36,232 bases of DNA, taken from NCBI GenBank assembly GCA_903881475.1, contig CAIRTK010000068.1, forward strand, positions 1 to 36,232. Reading direction: 5' to 3'. The translations under genes and the position numbers were made by a program. The notes below the pieces were generated by a model. That model searched no databases. It was not told the DNA's origin and was given only the letters and a program-made list of their open reading frames with translations. Positions 27,632-36,232 of this stretch are shown piece after piece (within the stretch, counting starts at the first letter, position 1; each line of letters starts with the position of its first letter). The stretch is from an uncultured Opitutia bacterium. Lineage in GTDB: Bacteria > Verrucomicrobiota > Verrucomicrobiia > Opitutales > Opitutaceae.

Positions 27632-28254
27632 GCCAGCGCGAGGCTGGCGGCGAAGATGAGGAAGACCACGCCGAGCGCGCGGTCGATCCAGTGGCCGTAG
27701 CGAAGGAACCGGCGGCGCACGCCTTCCCGCGTGAAGACCACCGATACGAGTGAAAACCATCCGATTGTCGCCAGAGCCATCCACAGGCCGTAACCGGCCT
27801 GAACCAGCTTCGGCGTGCGCGGGTTAACGAGCAGCACAAACAGCGAGATGAAGAACAGCGTGACCTTCGGATTCAGCGCGTTGGTCAGGAAGCCGGTCGC
27901 GAACGCCCCGCGGTCCGACGGCGGCATGGCCACATCGGCACCGACCAGCGTCGCCATCACCCGTGGCTTTGCCCGCAGCGCCTGCACCCCCAGCCACGCG
28001 ATGTACGCCGCGCCGGCGTACTTCACCACATTGAACCACAGGACCGAGCCGCGGATCAGCAGCCCGAGCCCCAGCAGTGAATAGGTGACGTGCAGCAGGA
28101 TCGCCGTGCCCACCCCGACACTCGTCCAGAGCGCGGTGCGGCGGCCGTGGGTCAGGCTCTGCTTGAGGACGATGGCGAAATCGGGGCCCGGGCTCGCGAC
28201 GGCCAGCAGGTGGGCCAGGGCGACCTTGGAAAACTCCAGCCAGAGGTCGGGCAT
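27619..28254 (-). CDS. LysE/RhtB-family amino-acid exporter
   Basis: A 211-residue inner-membrane protein with about six hydrophobic helices. The LysE signature is clear near the N-terminus: LLAVASPGPDFAIVLKQSL then GRRTALWTSVGVGTAILLH, followed by YAGAAYIAWLGVQALRAK and GFLTNALNPKVTLFFISLF. The family exports amino acids or similar small molecules; which one cannot be told. Length is typical. It starts 11 bases after the TPR lipoprotein gene and could share its transcript. Confidence 0.93.
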   Translation of the reverse strand: MPDLWLEFSKVALAHLLAVASPGPDFAIVLKQSLTHGRRTALWTSVGVGTAILLHVTYSLLGLGLLIRGSVLWFNVVKYAGAAYIAWLGVQALRAKPRVMATLVGADVAMPPSDRGAFATGFLTNALNPKVTLFFISLFVLLVNPRTPKLVQAGYGLWMALATIGWFSLVSVVFTREGVRRRFLRYGHWIDRALGVVFLIFAASLALASLR

Positions 28255-28265
28255 CGCGCGGCGGA

Positions 28266-28766
28266 TCAGAGGGCCTGCTCCTTGAAGCCCGGGTCGGCGA
28301 GCATCCGGTCCAATGCTCCGCTCTCCACGAAGATCCGGAGATTGCGGTCATCGGGATGGTCCTTGCGCGCCTGCGCCAACACCGAGCGGGCCTCGTCCAC
28401 CCGGCCCATGAGCGCGAGCACGTACACCTGCTGCAGCAGCAACGGGGAATTCTGGGGGTCATGCTGGTAACTCTCCCGGACGGCCTTGAGCCCTTCCTCG
28501 TAGGCCTCCTTCGCGCCAGAGCGGTTGTCCAGCCGCCGGCGGACCGTCCCGAGGTTGAACCAATAGTCCGACGTATCCGGGCACACCGCCACGGCCTGCA
28601 CCAGCAGGCCCTCCGCGCGGGCATAATCCCGCAGCGTGACCGCGAAACCGGCCTCGCTCGCCAAGCTCGCCGCCTGCTTGCGCTGCAGCCCGGTGACCTC
28701 CTTGCGCGCACAGCCCGCGAAAAGGGCCGCGGTCAGGCCCAGCAGAATGAGAAAATGGCGTCGCAT
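28266..28766 (-). CDS. TPR-repeat lipoprotein
   Basis: A 166-residue protein with a lipoprotein signal: hydrophobic residues 5-17 and the lipobox LFAGC, giving Cys19 as the lipidated residue. After processing there are about three tetratricopeptide-like helix pairs, for example SDYWFNLGTVRRRLDNRSG and NSPLLLQQVYVLALMGRVDE. TPR lipoproteins act as protein-binding scaffolds in the periplasm or outer membrane. No partner is evident; the PilB-like ATPase gene lies upstream on the same strand behind a repeat-filled spacer. Confidence 0.85.
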   Translation of the reverse strand: MRRHFLILLGLTAALFAGCARKEVTGLQRKQAASLASEAGFAVTLRDYARAEGLLVQAVAVCPDTSDYWFNLGTVRRRLDNRSGAKEAYEEGLKAVRESYQHDPQNSPLLLQQVYVLALMGRVDEARSVLAQARKDHPDDRNLRIFVESGALDRMLADPGFKEQAL

Positions 28767-28794
28767 GAAATTTTTAGGTCCCCGGGGATTTTTT

Positions 28795-28993
28795 GATTCT
28801 TGCAGGAGGCAACGGAGCGAACGGAGAAGTAAGCCTGGACTCGGACTTTTAAACCACGGGTTTCACGGATTCGATCCGGATAAGACCTCGGCCACGGATC
28901 GATGCCTTGGGTTTGATTTCCTATCCGGTTATATCCGTGGTTTAAACTTCCGGGGTTTGCTCCTCTTCTCCGTTTCCTCCGTTACCTCTTGTA
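28795..28993. repeat. Nested inverted repeats; outer arms are CAGGAGG-type copy 4
   Basis: The outer arms are 28795-28829 (TTGCAGGAGGCAACGGAG then CGAACGGAG) and 28965-28993, whose minus strand reads TACAAGAGGTAACGGAGG then AAACGGAG. Inside them lies a perfect 12-bp inverted repeat TTTAAACCACGG (28848-28859) facing CCGTGGTTTAAA (28935-28946). A third, imperfect pair, ATCCGGATA (28874-28882) with TATCCGGTT (28922-28930), is nested within that. The element makes up nearly all of the 243-base spacer between the PilB-like gene and the TPR lipoprotein gene. Confidence 0.7.
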
Positions 28994-29009
28994 AAAAAAG
29001 ACCCCGCCC

Positions 29010-30719
29010 TCACAGATCCGGCGGGACGGTAGCGATGGCTTCCTCCAGCGTGGACAGGCCTTCCTTGACCTTGAGCAGGCTGTCCTGGTGCAGCGTCTTC
29101 ATGCCGGCCCGCATGGCGATCTTCTTCAACTCGGAGGTCTCGACCTCCTTGTTGATGCCCTCGACCAGCTCGTCGTTGGAGATCATCAGCTCGTGAATGC
29201 CGACCCGGCCCTTGTAGCCGCTGCCGCCGCACTTCGAGCAGCCGCGGGGGCTGTGCCGGTAGATCGTCCCGCTCCAGCCGATCCCCTTCTCCAGGATTTC
29301 CTTTTCCCGGCCCTGCGGCTGGTAGCTCACCCGGCACGTCTTGCAGACCCGGCGCATCAGGCGCTGGGAGCAGACGCAGAGCAGCGAGGACGAGATCATG
29401 AACGGCTCGATGCCCATGTCGGCGAGACGGGCAATCGTGCTCGGCGCGTCGTTGGTGTGCAGCGTGCTCATGAGCAGGTGACCCGTGAGCGCGGCCTCTA
29501 CCGCCACATCCGCCGTTTCCTTGTCTCGAATTTCGCCCACGAGGATGATGTCGGGGTCCTGCCGGAGGAACGAGCGCAGCGCCGCGGCAAACGTGAGCCC
29601 GATCTGCCGGTGCATCTGCATTTGGTTGATGCCCATCAGGGTGTATTCGATCGGGTCCTCGGCCGTGCGGATGACGAGTTCCGGCGAGTTGATCTCGTTC
29701 AGCGCGGAGTAGAGCGTCATCGACTTGCCGGAGCCGGTCGGGCCGCAGTGCAGGATCATGCCGTAGGGCTGGCGGATCACCTCGCGGTAGCGGACCAGCG
29801 CCTCCTCGGAGAAACCGAGGGCCGGCAGCGGCAGCGTGGCCTTCTGCTTGTCGAGGATACGCATGACCATGCCTTCGCCGTGGTTGAGCGGCGCGGTCGA
29901 GACGCGGAGGTCGAGGTCGAGGGATTTCTTGGTGAACTGCTTGAAAATGATGCGCCCGTCCTGCGGCAGGCGCCGCTCGGCGATGTCGAGGTTGCACATG
30001 ATCTTCACGCGGGCGACGAGCGCCGGGGCGACCTTGGCGGGCAGGCGGAGCTTTTCCTGGCACAGGCCGTCGATCCGGTAACGGACGATGATCTCGTTTT
30101 CCTGCGGCTCGATGTGGATATCGCTCGCCCCCGCAAAGTACGCATCCTCGATGATCCGGTTGGCCAGCTGGATGATCGGGCCCGACTCCTCGTTCACGAG
30201 TTCGTCGTCGCTCGCCTCGATCACCGTGCCGAACTCCGCGCCGATCTGCTGCACGACGTCGTCGAAGCCCGTGGAGCGGTTGTCCTGCCCCTGGTTGAAT
30301 TTGTCGCGGATGTCCTTCTCGCGACCGAGCATTCGGACCACGCGGAGGCCGGTCATCTCGTGGATCTTCACCGGCACCGTCACCTCGAAGGGATTCGCGA
30401 ACACCACCAGCAGCAGCTGGCCGACGGTGCCGACCGGGATCACCAGGTTTTCCTCGCAGAACTCCCGCGGGATGCGCTCGTAGGTGGCGGGGGTGACGCG
30501 ATAGCGGGCGATATTGTAGGGCGCCAGGCCGAGCGCGCGGGCCTTCGCCACGAGAATCTGGAGGGGCGTGATCCGGTATTCCTCCTGCAGCAGGCGGTCG
30601 AGCGCGTCGCCGTTCAGGTCGGCGGTCACTGCCGCGATGACGTCCCGCTGCCGGCCCGAAAGCCGGTTCATCTCCATCAGCTTGGCGACGATCTGGGTCT
30701 GGACTTTTCCGAGGGGCAT
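29010..30719 (-). CDS. PilB/GspE-family type II secretion/type IV pilus assembly ATPase
   Basis: A 569-residue hexameric secretion ATPase that would power pilus extension or type II secretion. A T2SSE N-terminal domain (about 35-140) is followed by the ATPase core: Walker A GPTGSGKS at 326-333, Asp box RTAEDPIEY, Walker B DPDIILVGEIRD at 388-399, and His box TGHLLMSTLHTND. The tetracysteine zinc site of this family is present (RVCKTC, then CSKCGGSGYKGR). The start at ATG 30719 gives MPLGKVQTQIVAKL; earlier in-frame sequence is low-complexity. Four bases upstream ends a gene for a stand-alone MshEN-like protein. No pilin or secretin gene is in view. Confidence 0.93.
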   Translation of the reverse strand: MPLGKVQTQIVAKLMEMNRLSGRQRDVIAAVTADLNGDALDRLLQEEYRITPLQILVAKARALGLAPYNIARYRVTPATYERIPREFCEENLVIPVGTVGQLLLVVFANPFEVTVPVKIHEMTGLRVVRMLGREKDIRDKFNQGQDNRSTGFDDVVQQIGAEFGTVIEASDDELVNEESGPIIQLANRIIEDAYFAGASDIHIEPQENEIIVRYRIDGLCQEKLRLPAKVAPALVARVKIMCNLDIAERRLPQDGRIIFKQFTKKSLDLDLRVSTAPLNHGEGMVMRILDKQKATLPLPALGFSEEALVRYREVIRQPYGMILHCGPTGSGKSMTLYSALNEINSPELVIRTAEDPIEYTLMGINQMQMHRQIGLTFAAALRSFLRQDPDIILVGEIRDKETADVAVEAALTGHLLMSTLHTNDAPSTIARLADMGIEPFMISSSLLCVCSQRLMRRVCKTCRVSYQPQGREKEILEKGIGWSGTIYRHSPRGCSKCGGSGYKGRVGIHELMISNDELVEGINKEVETSELKKIAMRAGMKTLHQDSLLKVKEGLSTLEEAIATVPPDL

Positions 30720-30723
30720 GGCG

Positions 30724-31365
30724 TCAGTTGGCGCCCGCGGGCGGCGGCGTTTTGGCGGGGGATGGCGCGGCCGCGGCGGGTTTGGGGAACGGCGTCTTTG
30801 AGCCGAACGGCGAGCGGGTGCCCGACGACGGTGTCCCAAAGGGCGAACGCGTCCCGGTGACCACCGCCGGCGGCGGGGCGGCGCGCTCGATGGCGAGTTT
30901 CTCGAGATAGTCGGCGATGACCTCGAGCGTGGTGCCGAACCACAGAATCGGGCCGGTGAACTGCTTTTCCCAGAAGCTGCGGACCGCCGGGCTCAAGTGG
31001 TACGCTGTGGCGATGAAGTGAAAATCCTCGTCGTGGTCGAATGGCACGGACCACGTTGCCCAGCACGTGGGGATGTCGATGGTCTTCTTCACCTCGTCAT
31101 GGACCTCGTAGCCGCGCAGGTCCACCAGCCCGGCCCCCTCGTTGTCCACGATGTACTGCAGCACGTCCTCCTCGCTGAGCACCTTGAGCTCGTAGGCAAG
31201 GATGCCGAGCACGGTGCTCTGCCTCGGCTGTTCCAAGCTGACGATTTCCAGCAGCCGCTCGTTGGCCTTCTCGAGATCCTCAATCTTCACTAGGTTGGCC
31301 TCGACCAGGCCCGCGCCCAGCAGGCGGTTGGCGCGCATCAGGAGTTGACGGTGTTCCGATGACAT
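30724..31365 (-). CDS. Stand-alone MshEN/GspE-N-like protein, partner of the PilB-like ATPase
   Basis: A 213-residue protein. Its N-terminal part has two helical units resembling the tandem motifs of MshEN domains: RLLGAGLVEANLVKIEDLEK at about 14-33 and VLGILAYELKVLSEEDVLQ at about 52-70. In MshE such motifs bind cyclic di-GMP. The middle (LVDLRGYEVHDEV to WFGTTLEVIADYLEK, about 80-160) is an alpha/beta part. The tail is Pro/Ala-rich and contains TRSPFG twice. There is no ATPase domain. It ends 4 bases before the PilB-like gene, so the two probably work together; cyclic di-GMP binding is an inference. Confidence 0.78.
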   Translation of the reverse strand: MSSEHRQLLMRANRLLGAGLVEANLVKIEDLEKANERLLEIVSLEQPRQSTVLGILAYELKVLSEEDVLQYIVDNEGAGLVDLRGYEVHDEVKKTIDIPTCWATWSVPFDHDEDFHFIATAYHLSPAVRSFWEKQFTGPILWFGTTLEVIADYLEKLAIERAAPPPAVVTGTRSPFGTPSSGTRSPFGSKTPFPKPAAAAPSPAKTPPPAGAN

Positions 31366-31385
31366 AGGTCAGGCCCGAACCTGCT

Positions 31386-32501
<1,116 letters not shown>

Positions 32502-32582
32502 TCAACAAAGCCTGCCAGTTGGTGTGAACATTCCAGTGAACCGCGCTTAGCGTCGGTTCCGGGGAATGGTTAGTCGCGGAGA

Positions 32583-33119
32583 TCATATTGTCAGCTTTCC
32601 GACTAGTCGGTAACAGGCTTCCAAAAATAGCTTTAATTCACGCCCTTCTTCTCGATCTGCGAGCTGAGTGCAGACCCATTTTGGGGCGTAAATCCGCAAT
32701 TCGGATAAGGTCCCGTTGGATCGGGAAATTATGCTCAATGTAACATCGTCAAACGGAGGCAAAAACTCTGGGTCGCTACTTGCCTCTACTTTAGAGAACT
32801 TGAAATTGCTGGAATTGAAATGACGACTGGTAAATCTATTCCACGCCGCCTCGAAAGTGCGAAAGTCGTCACCCTGAACGTAGGTCACAAAAGGCACCCT
32901 CCCGTTGGGCAGTATGACTGCAAGCGCACTGCCCTTGGCTAAATCGACGTTCTCCAACTCGAATCCCGAACCCGGCCGGCCATGCAAATCAGCTTTTGGT
33001 CCGTGAAACGGGTAGGCAAAATAAATGCCCATTTGTGCGGCAGACGCTGACGGAATCGATTCCGCACGCGCCGATCCTGAGGCGACGCACAAGAGGCAAA
33101 AAATCAGAAGTCGTTTCAC
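32583..33119 (-). CDS. Secreted protein of unknown function
   Basis: A 178-residue protein starting at GTG 33119 (an in-frame stop lies just upstream). The N-terminus KRLLIFCLLCVASGSARA is a Sec signal peptide, with likely cleavage after ARA (residue 19). The mature protein has no motif I recognise; it has a single late cysteine pair (WVCTQLADRE and LEACYRLVG). Its codons use A and T far more than the genes on either side, and it sits alone between obg and the division genes, which suggests it was acquired. Confidence 0.7.
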   Translation of the reverse strand: MKRLLIFCLLCVASGSARAESIPSASAAQMGIYFAYPFHGPKADLHGRPGSGFELENVDLAKGSALAVILPNGRVPFVTYVQGDDFRTFEAAWNRFTSRHFNSSNFKFSKVEASSDPEFLPPFDDVTLSIISRSNGTLSELRIYAPKWVCTQLADREEGRELKLFLEACYRLVGKLTI

Positions 33120-33385
33120 ACTTGGCTAACGTTGATTCAACCGCGGACCGCGGTTCAACCGAATTTGCAAACTCTGATGGAGAACTCCGCCGAGAACTCC
33201 GACGGGGTCATGACTGAACAATAGACAAAGCCCGCTGGAACGCACGGTCTTTTGCTCCGCAGATTGGGCCAAACCGCTTTACGGACCGTGCCATTATTTA
33301 CCCGCTGGATTGTGCGGATCATTGCGGATGGCCGGAATTTATTCGCGTCGATCCGTGATATTCGCGGGAAGATCGGCAGAGGTTT
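33120..33385. other. Spacer between the acquired-looking gene and ftsZ
   Basis: No gene is visible in this stretch. At 33140-33156 there is a near-perfect palindrome, AACCGCGG-A-CCGCGGTT. AGAACTCCG occurs twice (33181-33189 and 33193-33201). From about 33315 the sequence GCGGATGGCCGGAATTTATT and GATCCGTGATATTCGCGG resembles degenerate parts of the ATCCGTGG-type repeat seen at 28848-28946. No promoter can be named with confidence. Confidence 0.4.
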
Positions 33386-33406
33386 GGCGGGGTCAGCAAC
33401 CCCGCC
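33386..33406 (-). terminator. Perfect GC hairpin directly after the ftsZ stop
   Basis: GGCGGGGT (33386-33393) pairs perfectly with ACCCCGCC (33399-33406) around a 5-base loop. On the minus strand the stem starts at the base right after the ftsZ TAG (33407-33409). It is the likely end structure of the ftsQ-ftsA-ftsZ transcript. There is no T-run, so it may equally be a copy of a mobile palindromic repeat. Confidence 0.5.
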
Positions 33407-34690
33407 CTACAGCGTAATCTTGATTCCCTTGCGCAGATAGGTCGGCACGTCGAGGTCCTGGCCGTCAAAGAGGTTGCGGTCGGTTTTCTCGAAGTGACCG
33501 CGGCTTTCGACTTCGCCGAAGCCGAATTCCTCCTGCGCGGTCTTCGCCTGCTCCGCGGTCATCGCGGCCGGAATCAGCTCCGGTTCGGCCGGCCGGTCTG
33601 CACCGCTGGTCTTCTCGGGCGCGGGCGTGGACGTGGCGGCAACCTCGGTGCGCGTGAAAGGGGTCTTCGTCCGGCCCGCCGGGGTCGGCCGGCGGGTCGT
33701 CACCGCCCGCCCGCCCATGTCGCTCATGCCCAGCACGCAGACCTCGACGCGGTGCTGCATGCCTTCGTCGATCACCGCACCCATGATGATGTGGGACTCG
33801 CGGCCGAATTGCTCGGTGATGGCGGTCATCAGCTCGTTGACCTTCGGCAGCGTCAGGTCGGTGCCGCCGATGATATTCACCAGCATGCGGTCCGCCTTCC
33901 GGGAAAATTCCGGCGTGTGCAGCAGCGGGCAGAGCTTCAGGCTCGCCAGCGCGTCCGCCACCGCGTTCTCGCCCGTGCCCTCGCCCAGCCCGAACAGCGT
34001 CTTGCCGCCGCGCTGCTGGAACACCTGGCGCAGTGTGGCAAAGTCGAGGTTGATGAGGCCGGTCTTGAACAGCATCGCCCAGATGGACTTCACGCCGCGG
34101 CCGATCCATTCGTCGGCCCGCGCAAACGAATCGAGCACGCTGGTATCCTCCGCGCCTTCCTGGAGCAGGATGTCGTTCGGGAGCGGAATGACCGCGTCGC
34201 AGACCTTGCGCAGGGCCAGCAGACCCTCCTCGGCCTGCTTGAGCCGGCGGCCGCCCTCAAAACTGAACGGGAGCGTCACGAACGCGATGACGAGCGCGCC
34301 CTGCTCCGCGGCGATCTCCGCCACGACCGGCATCGCCCCGCTGCCCGTGCCGCCACCCATGCCGGCGATCAGGAATACGAGGTCGCAGTCCTTCACCACG
34401 GCAGCGATCTTCTCGCGGTCAGCCTCGGCGGCCTCGCGGCCGAGCTCGGGATCGCCGCCCGCGCCGAGGCCGCGGGTGACGCCCATGCCGATGAGGACCT
34501 TGTCCTGCACCGGGGAACTCGCGAGCGCCTGGTAGTCGGTGTTGATGACCGCGAGCTGCAGGCGCTCGAGGTTCTCCATCTTGAGACGGTCAACGGCGTT
34601 GGAGCCGGCGCCACCGACGCCGATGAGCTTGATCGCGATGTTGCGGTCGGTGAGCAGCGAGTGTTCCAGCGGGAGTTCGTTGAGGTTCAT
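33407..34690 (-). CDS. ftsZ: Cell division protein FtsZ, with variant T7 loop
   Basis: A 427-residue tubulin-like GTPase forming the division ring. The GTP-binding domain starts IKLIGVGGAGSNAVDRL (20-36); the tubulin signature is AGMGGGTGSGAMPVVA at 109-124, where GGGTGTGAAP is usual. The T7 loop reads GLINLDFATLRQ: Asn214 and Asp216 are kept, but the position of the second catalytic aspartate (Asp212 in E. coli) is Thr219. A variable linker (about 335-410) leads to the conserved C-terminal peptide DVPTYLRKGIKI, which binds FtsA. It starts 6 bases after ftsA. The sequence is divergent but complete. Confidence 0.96.
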   Translation of the reverse strand: MNLNELPLEHSLLTDRNIAIKLIGVGGAGSNAVDRLKMENLERLQLAVINTDYQALASSPVQDKVLIGMGVTRGLGAGGDPELGREAAEADREKIAAVVKDCDLVFLIAGMGGGTGSGAMPVVAEIAAEQGALVIAFVTLPFSFEGGRRLKQAEEGLLALRKVCDAVIPLPNDILLQEGAEDTSVLDSFARADEWIGRGVKSIWAMLFKTGLINLDFATLRQVFQQRGGKTLFGLGEGTGENAVADALASLKLCPLLHTPEFSRKADRMLVNIIGGTDLTLPKVNELMTAITEQFGRESHIIMGAVIDEGMQHRVEVCVLGMSDMGGRAVTTRRPTPAGRTKTPFTRTEVAATSTPAPEKTSGADRPAEPELIPAAMTAEQAKTAQEEFGFGEVESRGHFEKTDRNLFDGQDLDVPTYLRKGIKITL

Positions 34691-34696
34691 GGCGGC

Positions 34697-35911
34697 TCAG
34701 GAGCTGGCGAACAGGCGTTTGACGTTGGAAAGGAAACCGCCGCGGCGCCGGTTGGACAGGGCGCGCTCGTTCTGCGAGCTGACGCCGTAGTACAGCAGGC
34801 CGAGCGCGGTGTTGTTGGCGGGATCGCGCAGGTTCTCGGCCACCCAGGAGGGCGTTTCGCCGAGATGGGCCGGGACGCCGAACACCTTGGCGGCGGTCTC
34901 CGCGATGCCGGCCAGCTTGGCCGTGCCGCCAGTCAGCACGACGCCGGCGGCGCAGGTCTCGGGCGAGAAGGCGCTGCCGAGCTTCTTCTTCACGACCTCG
35001 AGCAGTTCCCACGTGCGCGCCGCGGTGATCTGCTCGATCGCCACGCGCGGGAACTGGCGGTCGCCGATCGAGAAATTGCCGTCGAGCCAGACCTTGTCGG
35101 ACTTGTCGCGGGCCTGCACGCTGGCGCGGCCGAAGCGCAGCTTCAGCTTCTCGGCCTGGCCCTCGGTGAGCCGCAGGCCGATGCTCAGGTCGTTGGTCAG
35201 GTGCGAGCCGCCGACCGGGACGACGCCCGTCGTGTGCGGGCTGCCATCGCGGTAGAGCACATAGTCCGTCGTGCCCGCCCCGAGGTCGATCGCGAGCACG
35301 CCATGCTGGCGCTCCTCGGCGGTGGTGACCATGTGGCCGGACGCGAGGCTCGAGAGGACCAGCTCGCGCACCTCGAGGTTGAAACCGCGGATGACATGGA
35401 TGTTGTCGGCCAGCCGGGGCTCCTGCCCGTGCACGGTCCAGTAGCCGACCTCGAGCCGCTGGCCCACGAGATTTTCCGGGGTGCCGGGGATCAGGCGGCC
35501 GTCCACCCGGAACGGCCGGCGGATATTATGCACGACCATGCGGCCGGCGGGCAGCTCCTTCGACTTGGCGAGGTCGCTGACCGTCCGGATGTCATCCGCG
35601 TCGATCATGTTGTCCGCCGCCTTCACGTTGAGCGACGCCTCGTTGTAGAAACCCTCAAGGTGGCCGCCAGTCTGGGCCAGGAAGACCATCTCGATGCGCT
35701 CGCCGGCGTCGCGCTCGGCCTGCTCCAGCGCACTGTGCGTGCACTCGCTGGCGGCCTTGTAGTCCACCACGGCTCCCTTGATGACGCCGCGCGAGCTGCA
35801 CTCGCCGTGGCCGATGATGGCGAGCTCACGGCCGTTGTATTCGCCGACGAGCGCGGTGATCTTCGAGGTGCCGATCTCGACGGCGCCGATGAAAGTGGTT
35901 CTGGAACTCAC
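34697..35911 (-). CDS. ftsA: Cell division protein FtsA
   Basis: A 404-residue actin-like ATPase that tethers FtsZ to the membrane. Phosphate-1 motif GAVEIGTSKITALVGE (9-24), phosphate-2 LAIDLGAGTTDYVLY, and the adenosine motif GVVLTGGTAKLAG are present, with the SHS2-like 1C region between. The last residues, GGFLSNVKRLFASS, form the amphipathic membrane-targeting helix. The start is GTG 35911, preceded by ATCCTCCTCCC and not by a Shine-Dalgarno. It lies 15 bases after ftsQ and 6 before ftsZ, a typical division operon. Confidence 0.96.
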   Translation of the reverse strand: MSSRTTFIGAVEIGTSKITALVGEYNGRELAIIGHGECSSRGVIKGAVVDYKAASECTHSALEQAERDAGERIEMVFLAQTGGHLEGFYNEASLNVKAADNMIDADDIRTVSDLAKSKELPAGRMVVHNIRRPFRVDGRLIPGTPENLVGQRLEVGYWTVHGQEPRLADNIHVIRGFNLEVRELVLSSLASGHMVTTAEERQHGVLAIDLGAGTTDYVLYRDGSPHTTGVVPVGGSHLTNDLSIGLRLTEGQAEKLKLRFGRASVQARDKSDKVWLDGNFSIGDRQFPRVAIEQITAARTWELLEVVKKKLGSAFSPETCAAGVVLTGGTAKLAGIAETAAKVFGVPAHLGETPSWVAENLRDPANNTALGLLYYGVSSQNERALSNRRRGGFLSNVKRLFASS

Positions 35912-35926
35912 GGGAGGAGGATGGGA

Positions 35927-36232
35927 CTAGTGATTGGGAAAGCCGGTGAAAAGCGGTGGCGCGGAAACGGGCGCCGGCCGGGCCGCCGCCGGCGGGGTCT
36001 GGGCGGTAAGCCCATCAAAGGCCACGGGCACCTGCCCGCCGACCGCGAGGTTGATCTCGCGCAGCGCCTTGTCCGGCTGGGCGCGCGCCGCGTCCAGGAT
36101 GGCGTCAAGGTTCGCGAGCTGCCGGAAAAAATCCTCCGTCGCACCGAAAGTGATCTTCGTGCCGTCCTTCGTGCCGATCTCGATCTCGCCGTCCGATTCC
36201 AGCCGGGCCAGCGACACCACCCGCCAGTTCAC
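35927..36232 (-). CDS. ftsQ: Cell division protein FtsQ, C-terminal part (gene runs off the window)
   Basis: The last 101 to 102 codons of a gene whose 5' end lies beyond position 36232. The visible part begins VNWRVVSLARLESDGEIEIG, matches the C-terminal beta domain of FtsQ/DivIB, and ends INLAVGGQVPVAF followed by a Pro/Ala-rich tail. FtsQ is a bitopic membrane protein bridging early and late divisome proteins; the membrane helix and POTRA domain are outside the window. The assignment rests mostly on position directly before ftsA plus the GGQVPVAF end motif. Confidence 0.8.
   Translation of the reverse strand: MNWRVVSLARLESDGEIEIGTKDGTKITFGATEDFFRQLANLDAILDAARAQPDKALREINLAVGGQVPVAFDGLTAQTPPAAARPAPVSAPPLFTGFPNH

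Noticed and set aside
29088-30860. A long plus-strand frame opposite the PilB-like gene
   Set aside because: A shadow frame: the minus strand has full Walker A, Walker B and zinc motifs, the plus strand none.

Overview
The window reads as chromosomal DNA of a GC-rich Verrucomicrobiota bacterium, most likely an Opitutaceae relative. I infer this from the divergent FtsZ and ftsQ-ftsA-ftsZ order, the Gfo/Idh-ThuA and GH78 sugar genes, the FmdB-type zinc ribbon, and the many palindromic repeats between genes. Genes are densely packed on both strands. I see no rRNA, tRNA, CRISPR array, insertion sequence or prophage gene.

Layout. 1-365 is a non-coding leader. 366-6147 is a carbohydrate block: a Gfo/Idh/MocA oxidoreductase and a ThuA-like protein (+), a mannose-1-phosphate guanylyltransferase (-) and a cytoplasmic GH78 alpha-L-rhamnosidase (+). 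6214-10604 is a redox block: an MDR dehydrogenase, an RluE-type pseudouridine synthase, OsmC, a nitroreductase, an Old Yellow Enzyme homologue and a small GNAT. 10614-13230 holds murJ, a membrane-anchored unknown and an FmdB zinc ribbon. 13498-15430 holds a prenyl diphosphate synthase, a small unknown and a PaiB-like protein. 15453-18793 is the glycolytic set gap-pgk-tpiA on the minus strand. 18883-23981 holds a GH13 pullulanase-like enzyme, a secreted histidine acid phosphatase and mnmA. 24056-24486 is a toxin-antitoxin pair whose toxin frame is cut by an amber codon. 24600-27491 pairs a FUSC transporter with a GAF protein. 27619-28766 holds a LysE exporter and a TPR lipoprotein. 29010-31365 holds a PilB/GspE ATPase and a stand-alone MshEN-like protein. 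31386-32426 is obg. 32583-33119 is a less GC-rich secreted unknown. 33407-36232 is ftsZ, ftsA and the 3' end of ftsQ.

How the genes fit together: the central parts are housekeeping (lower glycolysis, isoprenoid precursor, lipid II flipping, divisome, ribosome GTPase, tRNA thiolation). The accessory parts concern sugar and polysaccharide use, detoxification and surface ATPases.

Most noteworthy are: FtsZ lacking the second T7-loop aspartate; the amber-interrupted ParE/RelE-like toxin; near absence of Shine-Dalgarno sequences, with several starts preceded instead by TCCTCC; and several families of palindromic intergenic repeats, often arranged as facing arms and often touching or supplying the stop codon of the neighbouring gene. 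No clearly new multi-gene system is visible.
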